From the NCBI GenBank assembly GCA_032719365.1, contig CM064874.1, positions 41,938,271-42,002,270 on the forward strand: 64,000 nt of DNA, in the 5' to 3' direction. Shown piece by piece: positions 46,674 through 58,139 of the stretch (its first letter is position 1; every line of letters starts with the position of its first letter). Origin of the DNA: Prinsepia uniflora (Eukaryota > Streptophyta > Magnoliopsida > Rosales > Rosaceae). Made by a program: the position numbers and the translations under genes. The notes beneath the pieces were generated by a model. The model was not told the DNA's origin. It made no database searches and saw nothing but the letters and a program-made list of their open reading frames with translations.

Positions 46674-49585
46674 TGTAACGACCCGTCCCGTAAACCAGGA
46701 TTAGATTAGTGGTTAATGACAGATTAGTAAAGATAATCGGTGATTAGTTGGATAATTTCGGACGGACGGTGCGGAATGACGATTTTGCCCCCAAAATGGG
46801 TAAAAATGTTGACTTTTCATTCAGGCGGTCAAATGGACTTTGATCGATGATCGTGGCGTAGTTCGGGACGTCACGAGTTCATAGACAGGTGGCACGTCCG
46901 ATTCCGACATCCGAGGAGGAAGTTATGATGTTCGGAAGTTCAAGGGTAATTTGGTAATTTAGTTTAAAAGGGGCAAATTGTTGACTTTTAAGCCAATAAG
47001 CATTCTTCACGTATTTCGAGGATCATTAGGAAGGTCTTAATTTATTGAGTATAACGACAGGCGGCACACCATCATTGGACGAGGGGTAAAATGGTAATTT
47101 TGCAAGGTAGGGCTACAATGGTCATTTGGTGGCATTGGGATCTGTGCCCAGTTGGTTTTGGACACATGGCTACTCTTGGGAGTCTTGCCCACATAAGGGT
47201 GGACACTTGGCCCAATCTGGAGGCGTGTAGAACACTCCTCACCGTCTCACTTACTATCTCAGTTTTGTTTAAATGGGTTACACGATTTGAAAGGAGAAAA
47301 ACAGAGTGTGTGCTCGTGAAAAAATGAGAACCCACCCTCTTCGATCTTCATCTAGTCTGCATTGTGTATAGGAAAGTGAGAGCTTGGAGATTGAGGGATT
47401 GAGGCAGTTGGTAGTGCCACGGTGAGGAACAACCGTGGAGGGAGGTGAGAGACCCGTGAAAGAAACAGAGCCACCATGAATACAACCCACACGACCCCCT
47501 CGGTTTCTCATCTGAAGAGGTTAGGATGTGAAGGAAAAAGAGTAAGGGAGGTGATGTGAGATGGTTAGAGGCCACCGTCGTGTTCGACGGTGACGGTAAG
47601 CGGTGACAAGCCAAACATGTCCTATGTTGGTTTAACATGGTAAAACATGAAATTGAGGATAATATTGTGTTTTAATGTTTGGTTGTGCGGTCTGGAGGTC
47701 AAGGAAGTCGATAGGGATCGAAAACTCGACCTTTGGAGGCCAGAACTAGAAGAGGACAATTGGTGCTTGATCGACTAACGGGAAGGTAAGAAATACGCCC
47801 TAAGTTCTTGATTTTAGTATCTAGATCGATTATTTAGAGGGGGACAAAACTACTGGACTGAAAAGGGTTCAAAATCTGGCTGAAAATGGAGGGAACCGTG
47901 GACGCCTGTTCAACTGAACCGGCTGAACATTGGACCGAACCGAACCCGCAGCCCCTTTGGGCGGCGCGTGAGGGTGTGTGGCACTGTTCATGGAGAAGTT
48001 TTCAACACGACTTTTTATCGTATTGATGTAACGAACATTTTAAGACTGGTTTCGAGTCGATCGGACATCGTTTCGACATGTTTCGGGATGTCCAAAGGTG
48101 TTAGGGCTCGGTTAAAAATCGTTAAAAGTTCGGGAAAATTACGAGCCTTTAGTATGACCATTGTGTAGTAGTTAGTGACCTTATTATGGGATTTGGACAG
48201 GTTCGGGAAAGCCAGTGATAATGGATTCGCCGGGAACGGCATAAATGCACGTGTATCGAGACAGCGGCCGAAACGGTCTGTGAGTGGACTTTGCTTTCTA
48301 ACTTATGATGCATGCATATATGTTTTTATATGTTTTCATACGTGATTCTATGATTATGACTATGAACTTGATGATTTATGATTTTGCACGTATTTCGAGA
48401 TTATACATATTTGCACGTTTTACGAGGTTTCGATTTATCTTGTGATTTGATCATGGTTCTGATGATTTGATTTTGGGATTTGAAATATGATTTGATTTCA
48501 ATGATTTGAAATGGATTTCGAAAAAGTGATCTCGGGCTTGGAGCCCTGTTCGTGTGATATCGATAAACGAGCTTTCGGTTTTGGAATCGGATTTTGAAAA
48601 GATGTTTTGGATTCGATGTTGAAACTTGGAAAGGAAATTCTGGATTTGGGTTCGGGATGATGGTTCCAGATGCCAGCTTACAGAATCATTATTGTGAATT
48701 CGAATATGGATTTTCTATGGCTTTTATTTGATGGAAAAATGGTTTTGGGTTTAAAGACCTGGAAAAAGAAAAAGAAAAACCGCTGGATCTGGTTTTGAGT
48801 TTAAAGACTCGGTTTATTGAAGGGGGAGGGCCCTGGATTGATATGTTTTGAGTTTAAAGACTCGGTTATTGTGATATCCCCCGAGGCCTGTTGATTGTGT
48901 TTTGAGTTTAAAGACTCGTTGATATCCCGAGAAGGCCTGATTATGCGCATGGTTTTGAGTTTAAAGACTCGGGCACAATTGAGATCCAGGAACTTGCATG
49001 ATTGATGTCTTTCACTGGTTTTTCACTGGTTTTCAGATATTTTGGGCAGTGGCCCGGATGAATTGGATTTGATGAGTTTTGGGGCTGAGTTCCCGTACTT
49101 TGAGATTGATTTGTGATTTTGGGCTGAGGCCCTAGCTTTGAATTGCGGATTTGAAGGAAGAAAATGATTCTGGTTTTCAATAATGATTTTCTTATCTCGG
49201 ATATGGAATGATTTTATGGAATAAGTTTTATATGCATGCGTTGGTTTTTAAACAAAGGGTATAATTGTATTTTTCTTATAACCTGTTTTCAGTACTTATC
49301 CTTTATTTTTGTCCACTCACAGTCTTTTTGGGTTTTCGATACCCTCCAGGTTGTTGCAGTGCGGGCTGTTGGTCGAGAGAGACGAAGACATCACATACGT
49401 GATCCATAGTAGAGTCTGCGCGCTCTGGGAAGTCCAGAAGTCTTGAGCGGTTTAGTCAAGAATCCCTTGTCCGACTTACGTGTCACTTGGAGGTTGGACG
49501 TCAGTTTAGCCTTCGTGTCAGGAGTAAGTTAGACGGGAGCATGACTTAGCCCTTAATCCCGGAGGATTGAGGGTGGGGCGTGTCA
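46674..49585 (+). mobile_element. Solo gypsy LTR, 2912 bp
   Basis: Starts TGTAACGACCCGTCCC, ends GGGGCGTGTCA, exact duplication cgagt (46669-46673, 49586-49590). It is a close relative of 41457-44914, with the same order of blocks: conserved cacgagttcatagacaggtg region, ggttccagatgccagcttac, hairpin array, gtccactcaca, ccctccaggttg. No internal genes. It splits the antisense gene. Confidence 0.9.
48747..48970 (+). repeat. Mini-hairpin array, five units
   Basis: Units at 48747 (gggtttaaagacct, with a G-T wobble pair), 48797, 48850, 48904 and 48957 (all gagtttaaagactc). Spacing is about 50 bases with intervening gatatccc and gaaggcctgattatgcgc blocks, in the same order as at 44165. Confidence 0.85.
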
Positions 49586-51339
49586 CGAGTGATCCTCTAG
49601 AGGCCTAGATGACCTTTCACCCAGATGTGTTTACTCACGAGGTGGTCTTGCCATTGCATCCGTGGATCCTAGAAATGGTAGCCCATGTAGGGGTGGCCAT
49701 CGACCAGATAAATATGAACACATGGATTGCCTTAACGGGTGTGTAAACGGCCTTCAAGCTGGCTGGCAAAGGTGAGTTGACCTGGAGAAAAAGTAGGCCG
49801 AAGTGGAACCCTTTGAGCTGTTCAGGGACATTATTGTGCCGAGTTAGTCTTCCCTGTTGGTAGGCCGAAAGGTCCAAAAGAAGTTGAAGAGGCCGACGCT
49901 GGACTCGTCCATCAAGTCTTTCTTTATCAATACCGAGGGGGAACTTGAAATTATTAGGATACATGAGGTGGACGACATCTGGAGGCAGTTCACCATGGCC
50001 TTCCACCCGTCTCAACTGCACTTCATGAACACCGTTGTTCAAGGGTCCCAATACGAGTTAGGTGAGATAGCTGAGCTCAAGCCGAATGATTTTGTAGATA
50101 GATGCGATAAGACGATGTGTCTTGGGGCTCATGTAAGTGTGTTTAGAACTTTGGTGTGATCTTTATTATTATTTTACTAGTTCAAATGTTTCTAACTCGG
50201 CTTGGTTTTTTGTAGTTTCTTGGGGAGGTCTTCTTGACGTTTCAGCATGCCAGCAATGTGTGGCAGTAAGCCTTAGACATGAAGATGGATTTGGATAGCC
50301 ATGAGCATATTCTGGTTGAAATCATAGGCTCTTAAATAAGGCATTAAAGGGCAAAGCCGAACTTGAGCTCAAGATCAAGGCACTGGAGCTGAAGGTGGCT
50401 ACCCATGCTGAAGAGGCCAAGCTGAAGGAAAATGAGGTGGATGAGTCGAAAGATCGCGAAGGTGAGCAAGAGGAGGCTAATTCCAAGCTAGCCGAGTAGT
50501 TGGTCTCAGCCAAGAGGGTGAGTATTGAAGAGTTCAAGGCCTCCAAGGAGTATGAGAAGGCTTATATGAAGTTTGGGGCATCCTTGGAGGATAATTTTTA
50601 CAAAAAAGATCCTTCTGTCTAATATCAGAGTGCCAATTACCTTTTCGTGGTTGAAGTCCCCTCTGATGGTGGAGGATTACCTAGATGAGAAAGGGAATCT
50701 TCTGCCTGATGATGCTGATGAGGAACTGGACACTGATGAGATGGCTAAGGACCAGGAAGTAGAGCAAGGGGAGGGATTACAAGCTGAGGATGAAGAAGCC
50801 GAGGGTCAGGATGTCGATGGGCAAGAAGGAGAGTAGGGTGAAGGGGATAGCCAGTAGGAATGTTTATGTTATATAGGAAATATCCCAAGTTTTTCGTGAA
50901 TTAGCCTTGTGCCATTTTGTAATCGGACCTTCAGTTATCAATGAATAATTGTATTTACGTTTAAAAGGATTTATGAAGTTTGTGTTTTTCGGTTGGATGT
51001 GAACATGTGTGTAGGCTAGCGTCTGGTCTAATCTGGGTGACCAAGGTTGGTCAAAAGTTGATAACCTTACATAACCCAAGTTTTTGGGCTGAAACTTAAT
51101 TGGAGAGTGGGTTTGGATGTATTATGTGACCGAAAGTCTCGGCCGATCAGTGAGGTTGTGATCGATTTTTCGAAGGTGTACTGATCATATCAAACTAATC
51201 ATTGAGGTTGGGCTTGGGTTTAGTCCGAGAATGGGTACCTTGGGGTTATTCAGTCTTGGATAGACATAGATGGGAGTAAGGTCAAAGCTTGCATGGCGAG
51301 TGCTTGGAAGGTGCTCGGCCAGGTTAGGCCAAGTCTTTA

Positions 51340-52110
51340 ATACTTGGGAAAAAATTTAAAAGTAACAGATATGCACCAAATGTTAAAATTTTCATTCATT
51401 AAGATATGTTGGAGATGCCGGGAATGAACACAAACGTTTGGCCATGGGCCTATCACCTTACGATGTTTTAACATTGGTTTACCGATAGTAGTACTTGAGG
51501 TGGTCCACATTCCATTGGTATGGGAGTGTCCTTCCGTCTGATATTTGTGACTCGTAGGTACCCTATCGGCAGACTCTTGATACTGTGTAGGAGCCTTCCC
51601 AAGTTGGGGCAAAAGTCCCGGCTAATCTTTCTCTGGCAGCAAGGTTGACCTTTTTGAGGACCAAGTTCCCCACTTTTCTACTTCGATGGTGAACTCGAGA
51701 GTTGCGAATCTTTGTTTGTAGGCCATGTTCTTCAGGCTGGCCTGTTCAGGTCGTTCCTCAACAAGGTCAAGGTTTAGTGCGACCTGCTGATTATTGGTGT
51801 CAAGATCATAGGAGATGACCTAGTAGGATGTTTCCTTGACTTCCACTAGGATGAAGACCTCCATGCCAAATACCAAGGCAAATGGGGTCTCATTGGTGGC
51901 AGTCTTATAAGAAGTTCGGTGAGACCACAAGACATCATTGATGATGTCTGCTCATTTTCCTTTATTCTTGTCGGGGCGCTTCTTCAAGTTATATTTGATG
52001 TTCTTGTTGACGGCTTCAACCTGTCTATTGGTTTGAGGGTGAGCCAGAGATGCAAAGAATAACTTGATGTCGTAGGTGTGGCAGTGTCCAACATGGGCGT
52101 TGGGGATCAA
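51340..52110 (-). pseudogene. Tat integrase C-terminal remnant
   Basis: Minus reading gives IKLFFASLAHPQTNRQVEAV, NKNIKYNLKKRP, DIINDVLWSHRTSYKTATNE, TPFALVFGMEV, then EERPEQASLKNMAYKQRF. The HPQ-N-QVE-VNK segment carries the catalytic Glu, and LW-HRT---TATNETPF-LV-G is the conserved end of the integrase core. The HHCC zinc domain and the two catalytic Asp residues should lie upstream but are absent: RNase H sequence ends only ~100 bases earlier. An internal deletion removed most of the integrase, so the element depended on others even before decay. Confidence 0.8.
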
Positions 52111-52223
52111 TGGTGGATGCCTTAGGTTTTGATGGACATTCCCTGGCTAGAGGTTTTCCCTGGGGAGTATCCTTCTAGGGCATGCATTGTCTGGGCTGAT
52201 AGGAGTATTCAGCGATGAAATCG

Positions 52224-53417
52224 TGTAACAACCCGTCCCGAATTTCGGAATTAGATTAGTGACTAATCAAGGATTAGCGAGGTTAATCGGTGATTAGTTA
52301 AGCGAAATCGGACGAACGATGCAAAATGACCATTTTACCCCTAGTCATGGGTAAAATGTTGACTTTTTGACCAGGAGGTCCGATGGTCGAGGACCGTTAC
52401 GTAGATCGAGTCAATACAAATCCATAGACAGGCGGCACGTCGAAATCAGATTTTGAACGGGGAAGTTATGGGTACACCATGATCTAGAGGTGGTCGCGTC
52501 AGTTGATACGTTCACGGCGATATATCGGGATTGAGAGCGGTCCTGGATGGATGGTTGTTCACATCACTAGGATCAGAATCGTGACTGACCTTGAGATATC
52601 GGGCACGATGCCTAGTTGAGTCATGAGTTCGGGCACGAGGTCCAGTTACTTTACGTTTATAATTTCGGGTCGAGGACCCTAAATGGATTTCTAGTTTGAT
52701 GACGATTTATGGAGACCATACATGAATATTTTCGTTATATATATATATATATTCGTATACCTTCCTTATTTGGAATGTCTCCTCCGGGGAGGGTCGTTGG
52801 CCTGGGTGGATCCCGGAGTAGTCACGGAGCACTAAGTGAGTGGAGTCGTCCCCGTTGGGTACCTTACTCTCAGGAGGGCTTGGATTATAACCCCAGGGAG
52901 GGTCATTGATCTACGGACATTGACCTGGGTGGATCTTGGGAGACTTGGGCTTTGAGACCCCGGGTAGCACGCGCGTAGCTTTAGATACCGTGACAGGATT
53001 GGTTATGTGATTTATATGTATATGTTATATGTTATGTGATGTATATAGGTTTTGAGCTGAGTCCCACATGGATTTGGGCATTGGCCCGTATGTTTGGTTT
53101 CTTTATGGTTCTTTTGGATAAATGGTTTGAATGCGTGCAGGCTTTTTAGTGAAGGGTACAAATTTCATTATGAAAATGTTTTTATTAAATGATTTGTTTT
53201 GTCCACTCACAGCTTTTAAATGTTTTGACTGCCCTTCAGGTTGACAGCGGATGCGGGCTGTAGTAGAGACCGAGACATCACATACCTCCTCCGGATCCTA
53301 GCGTACTCTGAAGCCCGAGCGGGCTATAGTTGGAAATTCCCTTGTCTGACACTCCGTGTTAGACAGGATCAGGAACGTCCCGCGTTAATCATGGGGGGAT
53401 TGGGACGAGTCCTGACA
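52224..53417 (+). mobile_element. Solo gypsy LTR, 1194 bp
   Basis: TGTAACAACCCGTCCC to GAGTCCTGACA with exact duplication aatcg (52219-52223, 53418-53422). It is a shortened relative of the 1-1618 type: shared cctccgg-gag, cacggacg/cacggagc, gtagcacgcg and gtccactcac blocks. It interrupts the RNase H domain of the Tat pol. Confidence 0.9.
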
Positions 53418-53422
53418 AATCG

Positions 53423-54503
53423 GCCATAACCTGTCCTTTCTCTGTTGTGTTGGCGACATAAGAGATGTCAAACTCGCTAACTTCGATGGCCTATTTGATT
53501 AGGCGGTCAGAGGTGTCTGGTTTCTGAAGGACCTGGCTGAGGGGTTTATTGGTGATAACCTTGATTTCATGTGCTTGGAAGTATGGTTGGAGTCATCTGG
53601 CGGTGACTACCAAGGCTAGAGCAAGCTTCTCGAGATCAGGGTACTTAGTCTTGGCATCTTGGATGGCCTTGCTAACATAGTAGACGGGGTGTATAGCCTC
53701 TGCACGTCCGGTGATGAGGACGGAGCTCATGGTCGAGGTGGATATAGAAAGGTAAATGAAGAGGTTCTTTCTAGTTTCTAGTCAGGCCAGGAGTGGTGCC
53801 ATGCCCATGTACGACTTGAGTTCCACGAATTCTCTATTACATTCCTCTATCTAGTCAATTTTCTTACACTTTCCATTCAAGGCCTTGAAGAAGGGGATGC
53901 ATTTATCCATAGCCTTGGAGATGAAGCGGATGAGGCCTGCGACTCGTTCAATAAGGCTCTGGATGTCCTTGTGAATATGAGGGGGTTACATGTCCATGCA
54001 TTTATCCCTCTAGGAGTTGCCGGATCCCACGCCGAAGACGCACTTGGTGGGATTGAGACACATCTTGTACTTCTTCAGAACATTGAACATCTTGGCGAGG
54101 TTTGGGATGTGCCCCTCGTCCGTCTTTCTTTTGACAAGCATGTCGTCCACGTATACTTCCATAGTAGTTTTCCGTTCTGGTAGGCAAACATGAAGTTGAC
54201 CAAGCGTTGGTAGGTTGACTCTGCATTCTTTAGGCCAAAAGGTATAACATTGTAACAATAGATGCCCAGGTTGGTCCTAAAGCAGGTGTTGATATAGTCT
54301 TCTAGATTCATAAGGATCTGGTTGTATCCTAAGTATGCATCCATGAAGCTAAGCAATTCGTGGTCCGCAGTGGCGTCCATAAGCATGTGAATCTTAGGCA
54401 AGGGAAGCTGTCCTTGGGGCAGGCCTTGTTGAGATCGGTGAAGTCGATGTACCTGCATCATAGGTCCATGGGTTTCTTGACACGAACCACGTTGGCGACC
54501 CAT
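53423..54503 (-). pseudogene. Tat reverse transcriptase and RNase H
   Basis: From 54503 downward: LPLPKIHMLMDATADHELLS, FMDAYLGYNQILMN, then after shifts RTNLGIYCYNVIPFGLKNAE, STYQRLVNFMF and the active box VYVDDMLVKRKTDEGH. Further down come FVELKSYMGMAPLLA, HPVYYVSKAIQDAKTKYPDL (RNase H start), PYFQAHEIKVITNKPLSQVL and FDISYVANT. The domain then breaks at the solo LTR and ends beyond it with DFIAEYSY near 52200. The catalytic VDD is intact, but stops and frameshifts are frequent. Confidence 0.9.
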
Positions 54504-54754
54504 TCATTGTAGATAGCCTTCCAAATGACGTGGATGGTGCTCAGCTTGGTGATTTTGGCCTGTATGGCCAAATGTCTCTCAGCATTGTAGCTCCCCTTCT
54601 TCTGCGTGATTGGCTTGAATAAGGGGTCGATGGTGAGTTTATGGAAAATAACGTCAGTGGAGATGCCAGGCATTTCTGAATAGGACGAGTAAAATACCTT
54701 TGCATTGTCCTGGAGAAACTTGATGAGGGCAGAGAAGATGTCAGGCTTATCTAC

Positions 54755-55540
54755 GTGGTCGTCTCCGAGGGCCGTCTCTGTGGCAGAGAGTGTCTCTATT
54801 GTCTCCAACAGAACTGGCTTGCTTGTTTTGGTGAGGGTGGTGGCATAACATGTCTTCGCGGAGAGCTGGTCTCTGTTTACTTGTTCTGTCCCTACGGGTG
54901 TTGGGAATTTCATCAGCAACAGGTGTGTGGATATGATGGCTCGCATCTAGTTGAGCATGCCTCTTCCGATGATGGAATTATAGGCCATTGGACAATCAAC
55001 CATGAGGAAGGTTGTGAGGGTCGTTTCAGTCTGAGGGTCGGTGCTCGTGGTGATAGGAGGGGTGATGATTCCCTTGAGCATGATGTAGTCTTCAGAGAAA
55101 CCAAGGAGGGGTGTGACCTTGCGGTCAAGTTCTTTTTCTTCCATGCCCATCTATTAGAACGTTTCCCAGAAAAGGTCATTGACAAAGCTTCTGGTGTTGA
55201 CGAGACGGGGTCATCATGTGGAAAGACAATGCCTTTCTCTTCCTACTTGGAGAAAGTGATAGCTGGCCAGCCCAATTCAGCTATCTTCCCAGGTTGGCTG
55301 GCGCTGATGCTAAGTACCTGGTGGCTGGATTGTGAAGCCCTATGAAGGCCTTTCCTGGCTCGATTGGTGGTGATGGAGGAGGAAAGAGTTGGCCCTTCGC
55401 TGATGGTATTGATTTGTAGGCAAGCCAGGGCGGCTTGTGCACGTGGTAGGAATTGGTCATGTCTGCGCTCTTGAACAAGCTGCACGGCAATGTCCTTGAG
55501 CGATGCATTCCTCAATGGTGTGACCATTTTACGCCTTTTA
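54755..55540 (-). pseudogene. Tat protease region
   Basis: Minus frames show INTISEGP (gag-protease border motif of Tat elements), then LVNTRSFVNDLF where the family has VDTGS-SADILF, then FSEDYIMLKGIITPP, and VDCPMAYNSIIGRGMLN, the conserved end of the domain. The active-site triad D-T-G therefore reads N-T-R, which would abolish aspartic protease activity. Frameshifts separate the parts. Confidence 0.75.
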
Positions 55541-55549
55541 GGCCTCGAC

Positions 55550-56960
55550 CTCCTTGGTTGTAGTCACCACCCTGGAAGTCTCGATCATTACAGCTAGATC
55601 AGTCCTTTTTATCATGGTGTTTCTCATCGAATTTGAGCTTCCACTTCCCTTGGTTAGTGTGATTATCACTCTGATTGTAGTTTCTAGAGTCATGGTGTTT
55701 CTTCCCCTGATTGCTGGTAAGAGGGTGCAAGGTAGGAGGTGACCTTGGTCTCCTTGGTGGGAGTGTGGAAGAATTCGGCTTTAGCGTGGATGGAGGCCCT
55801 GTGCATAATTTTAGTATAGTTCCCCCAATCCTAAGTATGTGTTGCGTACTTGAAAAGAGACTCTTTGAGGTCGCTCTTGAAGGCGAAGGCAGCCTTGTCG
55901 TTCGTATCCGAGCAACGGAAGTATTCGAGGCTTAATCTTGCAGCATACTTCTGGTGTGTTCATCCTATCTTTGCCTAATAGAGAAGAGGTCCTCCATCGA
56001 TACTAGCATGTCAGTCTGAATCATAAATTGGTTCAGGAAGGTGGAATGCAAGTTTTGGAAGAAGTCGATGGTGCCAGAAGGCAGAGTGTAGAACCAGTTG
56101 AGGGCAACATCAATGAGGGTGGAACTGAAGATGAGGCATTGGGTCTCTTTCGTGGCATCCATATACACCAAGGCAGAGCTATAGTTTTTCCAGTGGGTGA
56201 CTGGGTCTCCACTTCTTGTGCAAAGGGCGACCTTTAGGGGCTTCAACCTGGACTTGTGTTGGGATCGGAGGATCCGGTCGGAGAAAGGGCCAGGGTTAGC
56301 CTCCTTGTCCTCAAGGGCACGTAATCTTCTCACAAGGCCCTCGATTTTCCTGATCTTCAGGGTCGGCTGACCAACATGGCTCTCAGTCTGGCTGTTCCTC
56401 TAGTCCTTGCGGGCATTTCTTCTTTGATCATGAGAGTAGCTTCTTGTTTTTGAGTATGTCTCATCCAACACTTCATGGTTTTCCCGCTAATGTTTTCCAT
56501 GTTTTTGGGTCATTTAATGGCCCTTACTAGTTGCTCGGCAGGAGCTTCCTGTAACGGCCTGGTGGTCATGTGAGCTGTAATGGGGGTGTGGCCCCGACAC
56601 CCTTTGGTTTGATACTTCGTAAGTGAGTCGAGCAAGCACAACTTAAACCTGGAGATCTTCCAACAGCTGATGGGCATCTCGGTAGATCTTGGTTCCAAAG
56701 GGTCCATCATTGGAGGTTTGGATGAGGTGTCGCCCAAAAAAGTTGGATTAACTATAGGGTGTTGCTTCCTTGGTCGATCGGGAGACATTCTCTCGATCAC
56801 TTGCTTAAGAAGATGACGCCAGTCGGCTTCACGATGGTCGGCCTGGGTTTAGTTGACATACCCCTTGTCTCGATGGCCTTCACGACGAGAAATTCTTACA
56901 ATGGCGAGGATATTTGTGTACTGTTAGGCCATAATTTGGTTCTAGGCATCGATCTTGGCG
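55550..56960 (-). pseudogene. Tat gag
   Basis: The clearest frame (56333-55965) reads PGPFSDRILRSQHKSRLKPL, VALCTRSGDPVTHWKNYSSA, LVYMDATKETQCLIFSSTLI and DVALNWFYTLPSGTIDFFQN, LHSTFLNQF. The GDP--H---Y, CLIFSSTL, A--WF--LP-GTI-F and F--QF pattern is the retrotransposon gag (capsid) domain of the Tat lineage. The basic tail near 55560-55740 has NYNQSDNHTNQGKWKLKF. Upstream to about 56960 the sequence is degenerate. Confidence 0.85.
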
Positions 56961-57157
56961 CCGTGAGCCTTGAGCGCTGCCACCTCGAGCATCAGGTCAT
57001 CCAGTGTTCACCGGTAAGCATCAGGGACGCTACCCCTTGAGTTCCCTTGGGGAAAGGGAGTGTGTTTGAGCTCTCCTTCGTCTTATTCGTTCGACATGAT
57101 GCTAGGAGCGATTCAGGACGGTAAAAGTGGTGAGAGTGCATGGGGTGTTGCTTTTAA

Positions 57158-57179
57158 ATTCCCACAAACGGTGTCAAAC
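57158..57179 (-). other. Tat primer-binding site
   Basis: Minus strand gtttgacaccgtttgtggga lies directly after the 5' LTR. It resembles the tttggcgccgt-tgtggga site of Tat-type elements, with a few substitutions. The tRNA partner is not certain. Confidence 0.5.
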
Positions 57180-57807
57180 TGTTGATGCAAGAAATGGACC
57201 AACTTAGACTCACCTCGCTGAGCACCTTCGGGTGCTCCTCTCTAGGTAGGAAGACCTGCACATAGAGAGGTTGAGAGCAAAGGAACACCAGTGTGGTGCC
57301 TGCCTAAAAGTCTTCGATGCTTAAGTAAGATTAAGTGGGAAGGGTACTGTAGTAATTTAGGCAGCGTGATGGCAAGATTATTATTACCTTTTAGAGGGGG
57401 ATACCCTTGTATTTATAGTAGCGTCGAATGCGTTTGTTGGTGTTTGGCGATGTTGGATAAATGACATGGCCTTTAGAAGCGGACACATGTCCTGAGGTGG
57501 TCGCGGGAAACATTTCTGACCTGTCTGTGGGCCCAACCGACCAGATGAGGTCGGCCTGAAGGCAGGTCGGCCTCATGCTGAACGTTCAAAGTGGCAATGG
57601 GAGTGGTCAGGCCGATTAGGGGCTTGTCCGATCATGTTTGATCGTCTTAGGATGTTCCAACCTTGATGCTGTGATCAGGAAGATGCTTGGTGGGGATGGC
57701 CAATCAGAAAGGGTCGGTTAGCTTTGGATAGTTTGAGCTTGGCACGTTTGGTGGTTAAGGCATGCTCTCTCGATCTTAGTTCAGTCCGACCAGTTTAGGT
57801 ATGAACA
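57180..57807 (-). repeat. Tat 5' LTR (628 bp)
   Basis: tgttgatgcaagaaatgg to taggtatgaaca on plus; on the minus strand TGTTCATACC...TTGCATCAACA. It pairs with 40205-41066. The right flank ctaga equals the left flank of the 3' LTR. Confidence 0.95.
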
Positions 57808-57956
57808 CTAGATATTCACCGATGATTCGAGAATTCGACCTCCAACTTCCTCTACATTGGCACTGTCGAGCCCAGTTGGACAATGACTCAGCTCGATCTA
57901 ATGGGAACAAGAAGTCAATCCCTATATATTCACTCACACACTCATTTGGCAACAAT

Positions 57957-58098
57957 GGGTATAATGGGAAGTGGCTTCACGTTTCTAATGGGCTCAGTGT
58001 TCTTTGTCTACTTCGCCCAAAACTACAACATTCCCAACATCCATAAGTTATCTACTATGGGGATTTTAAACACCAAGAACATAATAAACACTTACTAA
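57957..58098 (+). pseudogene. Small transmembrane protein, likely truncated copy
   Basis: Frame MGIMGSGFTFLMGSVFFVYF, then AQNYNIPNIHKLSTMGILNT, KNIINTY and a stop. It resembles a family of ~60-residue plant proteins with one N-terminal membrane segment followed by AQNY-VPN and a charged tail. After the stop, KLKQREEDVEV recalls that charged tail, so the stop looks premature. It lies between the long inverted repeats and a few hundred bases from the Tat border; it may be a copy captured by the MULE-like element. Family recognition is from memory of the pattern and should be tested. Confidence 0.45.
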
Positions 58099-58139
58099 AA
58101 GCTCAAGCAAAGGGAGGAGGACGTGGAGGTCCGCTAGAT

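Larger units (their letters stand above)
46154..50836 (+). pseudogene. Antisense extra gene of the Tat element, broken
   Basis: Runs opposite to gag-pol, between integrase and 3' LTR. Exon 2 begins at ATG 46154 right after an acceptor and encodes a Ser/Thr-rich start (STTSSTSSDTRLRTCESTST) with two early stops. A solo LTR (46674-49585) interrupts it. It resumes with HPWILEMVAHVGVAIDQINM, SIKSFFINTEGELEIIRIHE and DDIWRQFTMAFHPSQLHFMN; an intron at 50133-50215 (gtaagt...tgtag) leads to LGAHFLGEVF, a Lys/Glu-rich coiled coil (LELKIKALELKVATHAEEAK) and an acidic tail (DDADEELDTDEMAKDQEVEQ) ending at 50836. The layout fits the aORF described for Tat/Ogre elements (putative gypsy-type transposon domain). 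Function is unknown. Stops and shifts make this copy inactive. Confidence 0.7.
40205..57807 (-). mobile_element. Tat/Ogre-type Ty3/gypsy retrotransposon, 17.6 kb with insertions
   Basis: LTRs at 57180-57807 (5') and 40205-41066 (3'), both 628 bp once the Cassandra insertion is removed, are flanked by the exact duplication ctaga (40200-40204, 57808-57812). On the minus strand the order is primer site, gag, protease, RT, RNase H, integrase remnant, then a plus-strand antisense gene, a tandem repeat and the 3' LTR. RNase H after VDDMLVK-type RT, INTISEGP before protease, antisense gene and 3' tandem repeats together are typical of the Tat lineage. Three plus-strand solo LTRs (41457, 46674, 52224) lie inside. 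Eight differences in the first ~70 LTR bases indicate an old insertion. Confidence 0.9.

Noticed and set aside
49635..50051. 138-codon minus frame opposite the antisense gene
   Set aside because: It is the complement of the plus-strand coding exon and shows no domain of its own.
54755..55345. 196-codon plus frame across the Tat protease
   Set aside because: Mirror of the minus-strand protease region; no similarity in its own frame.
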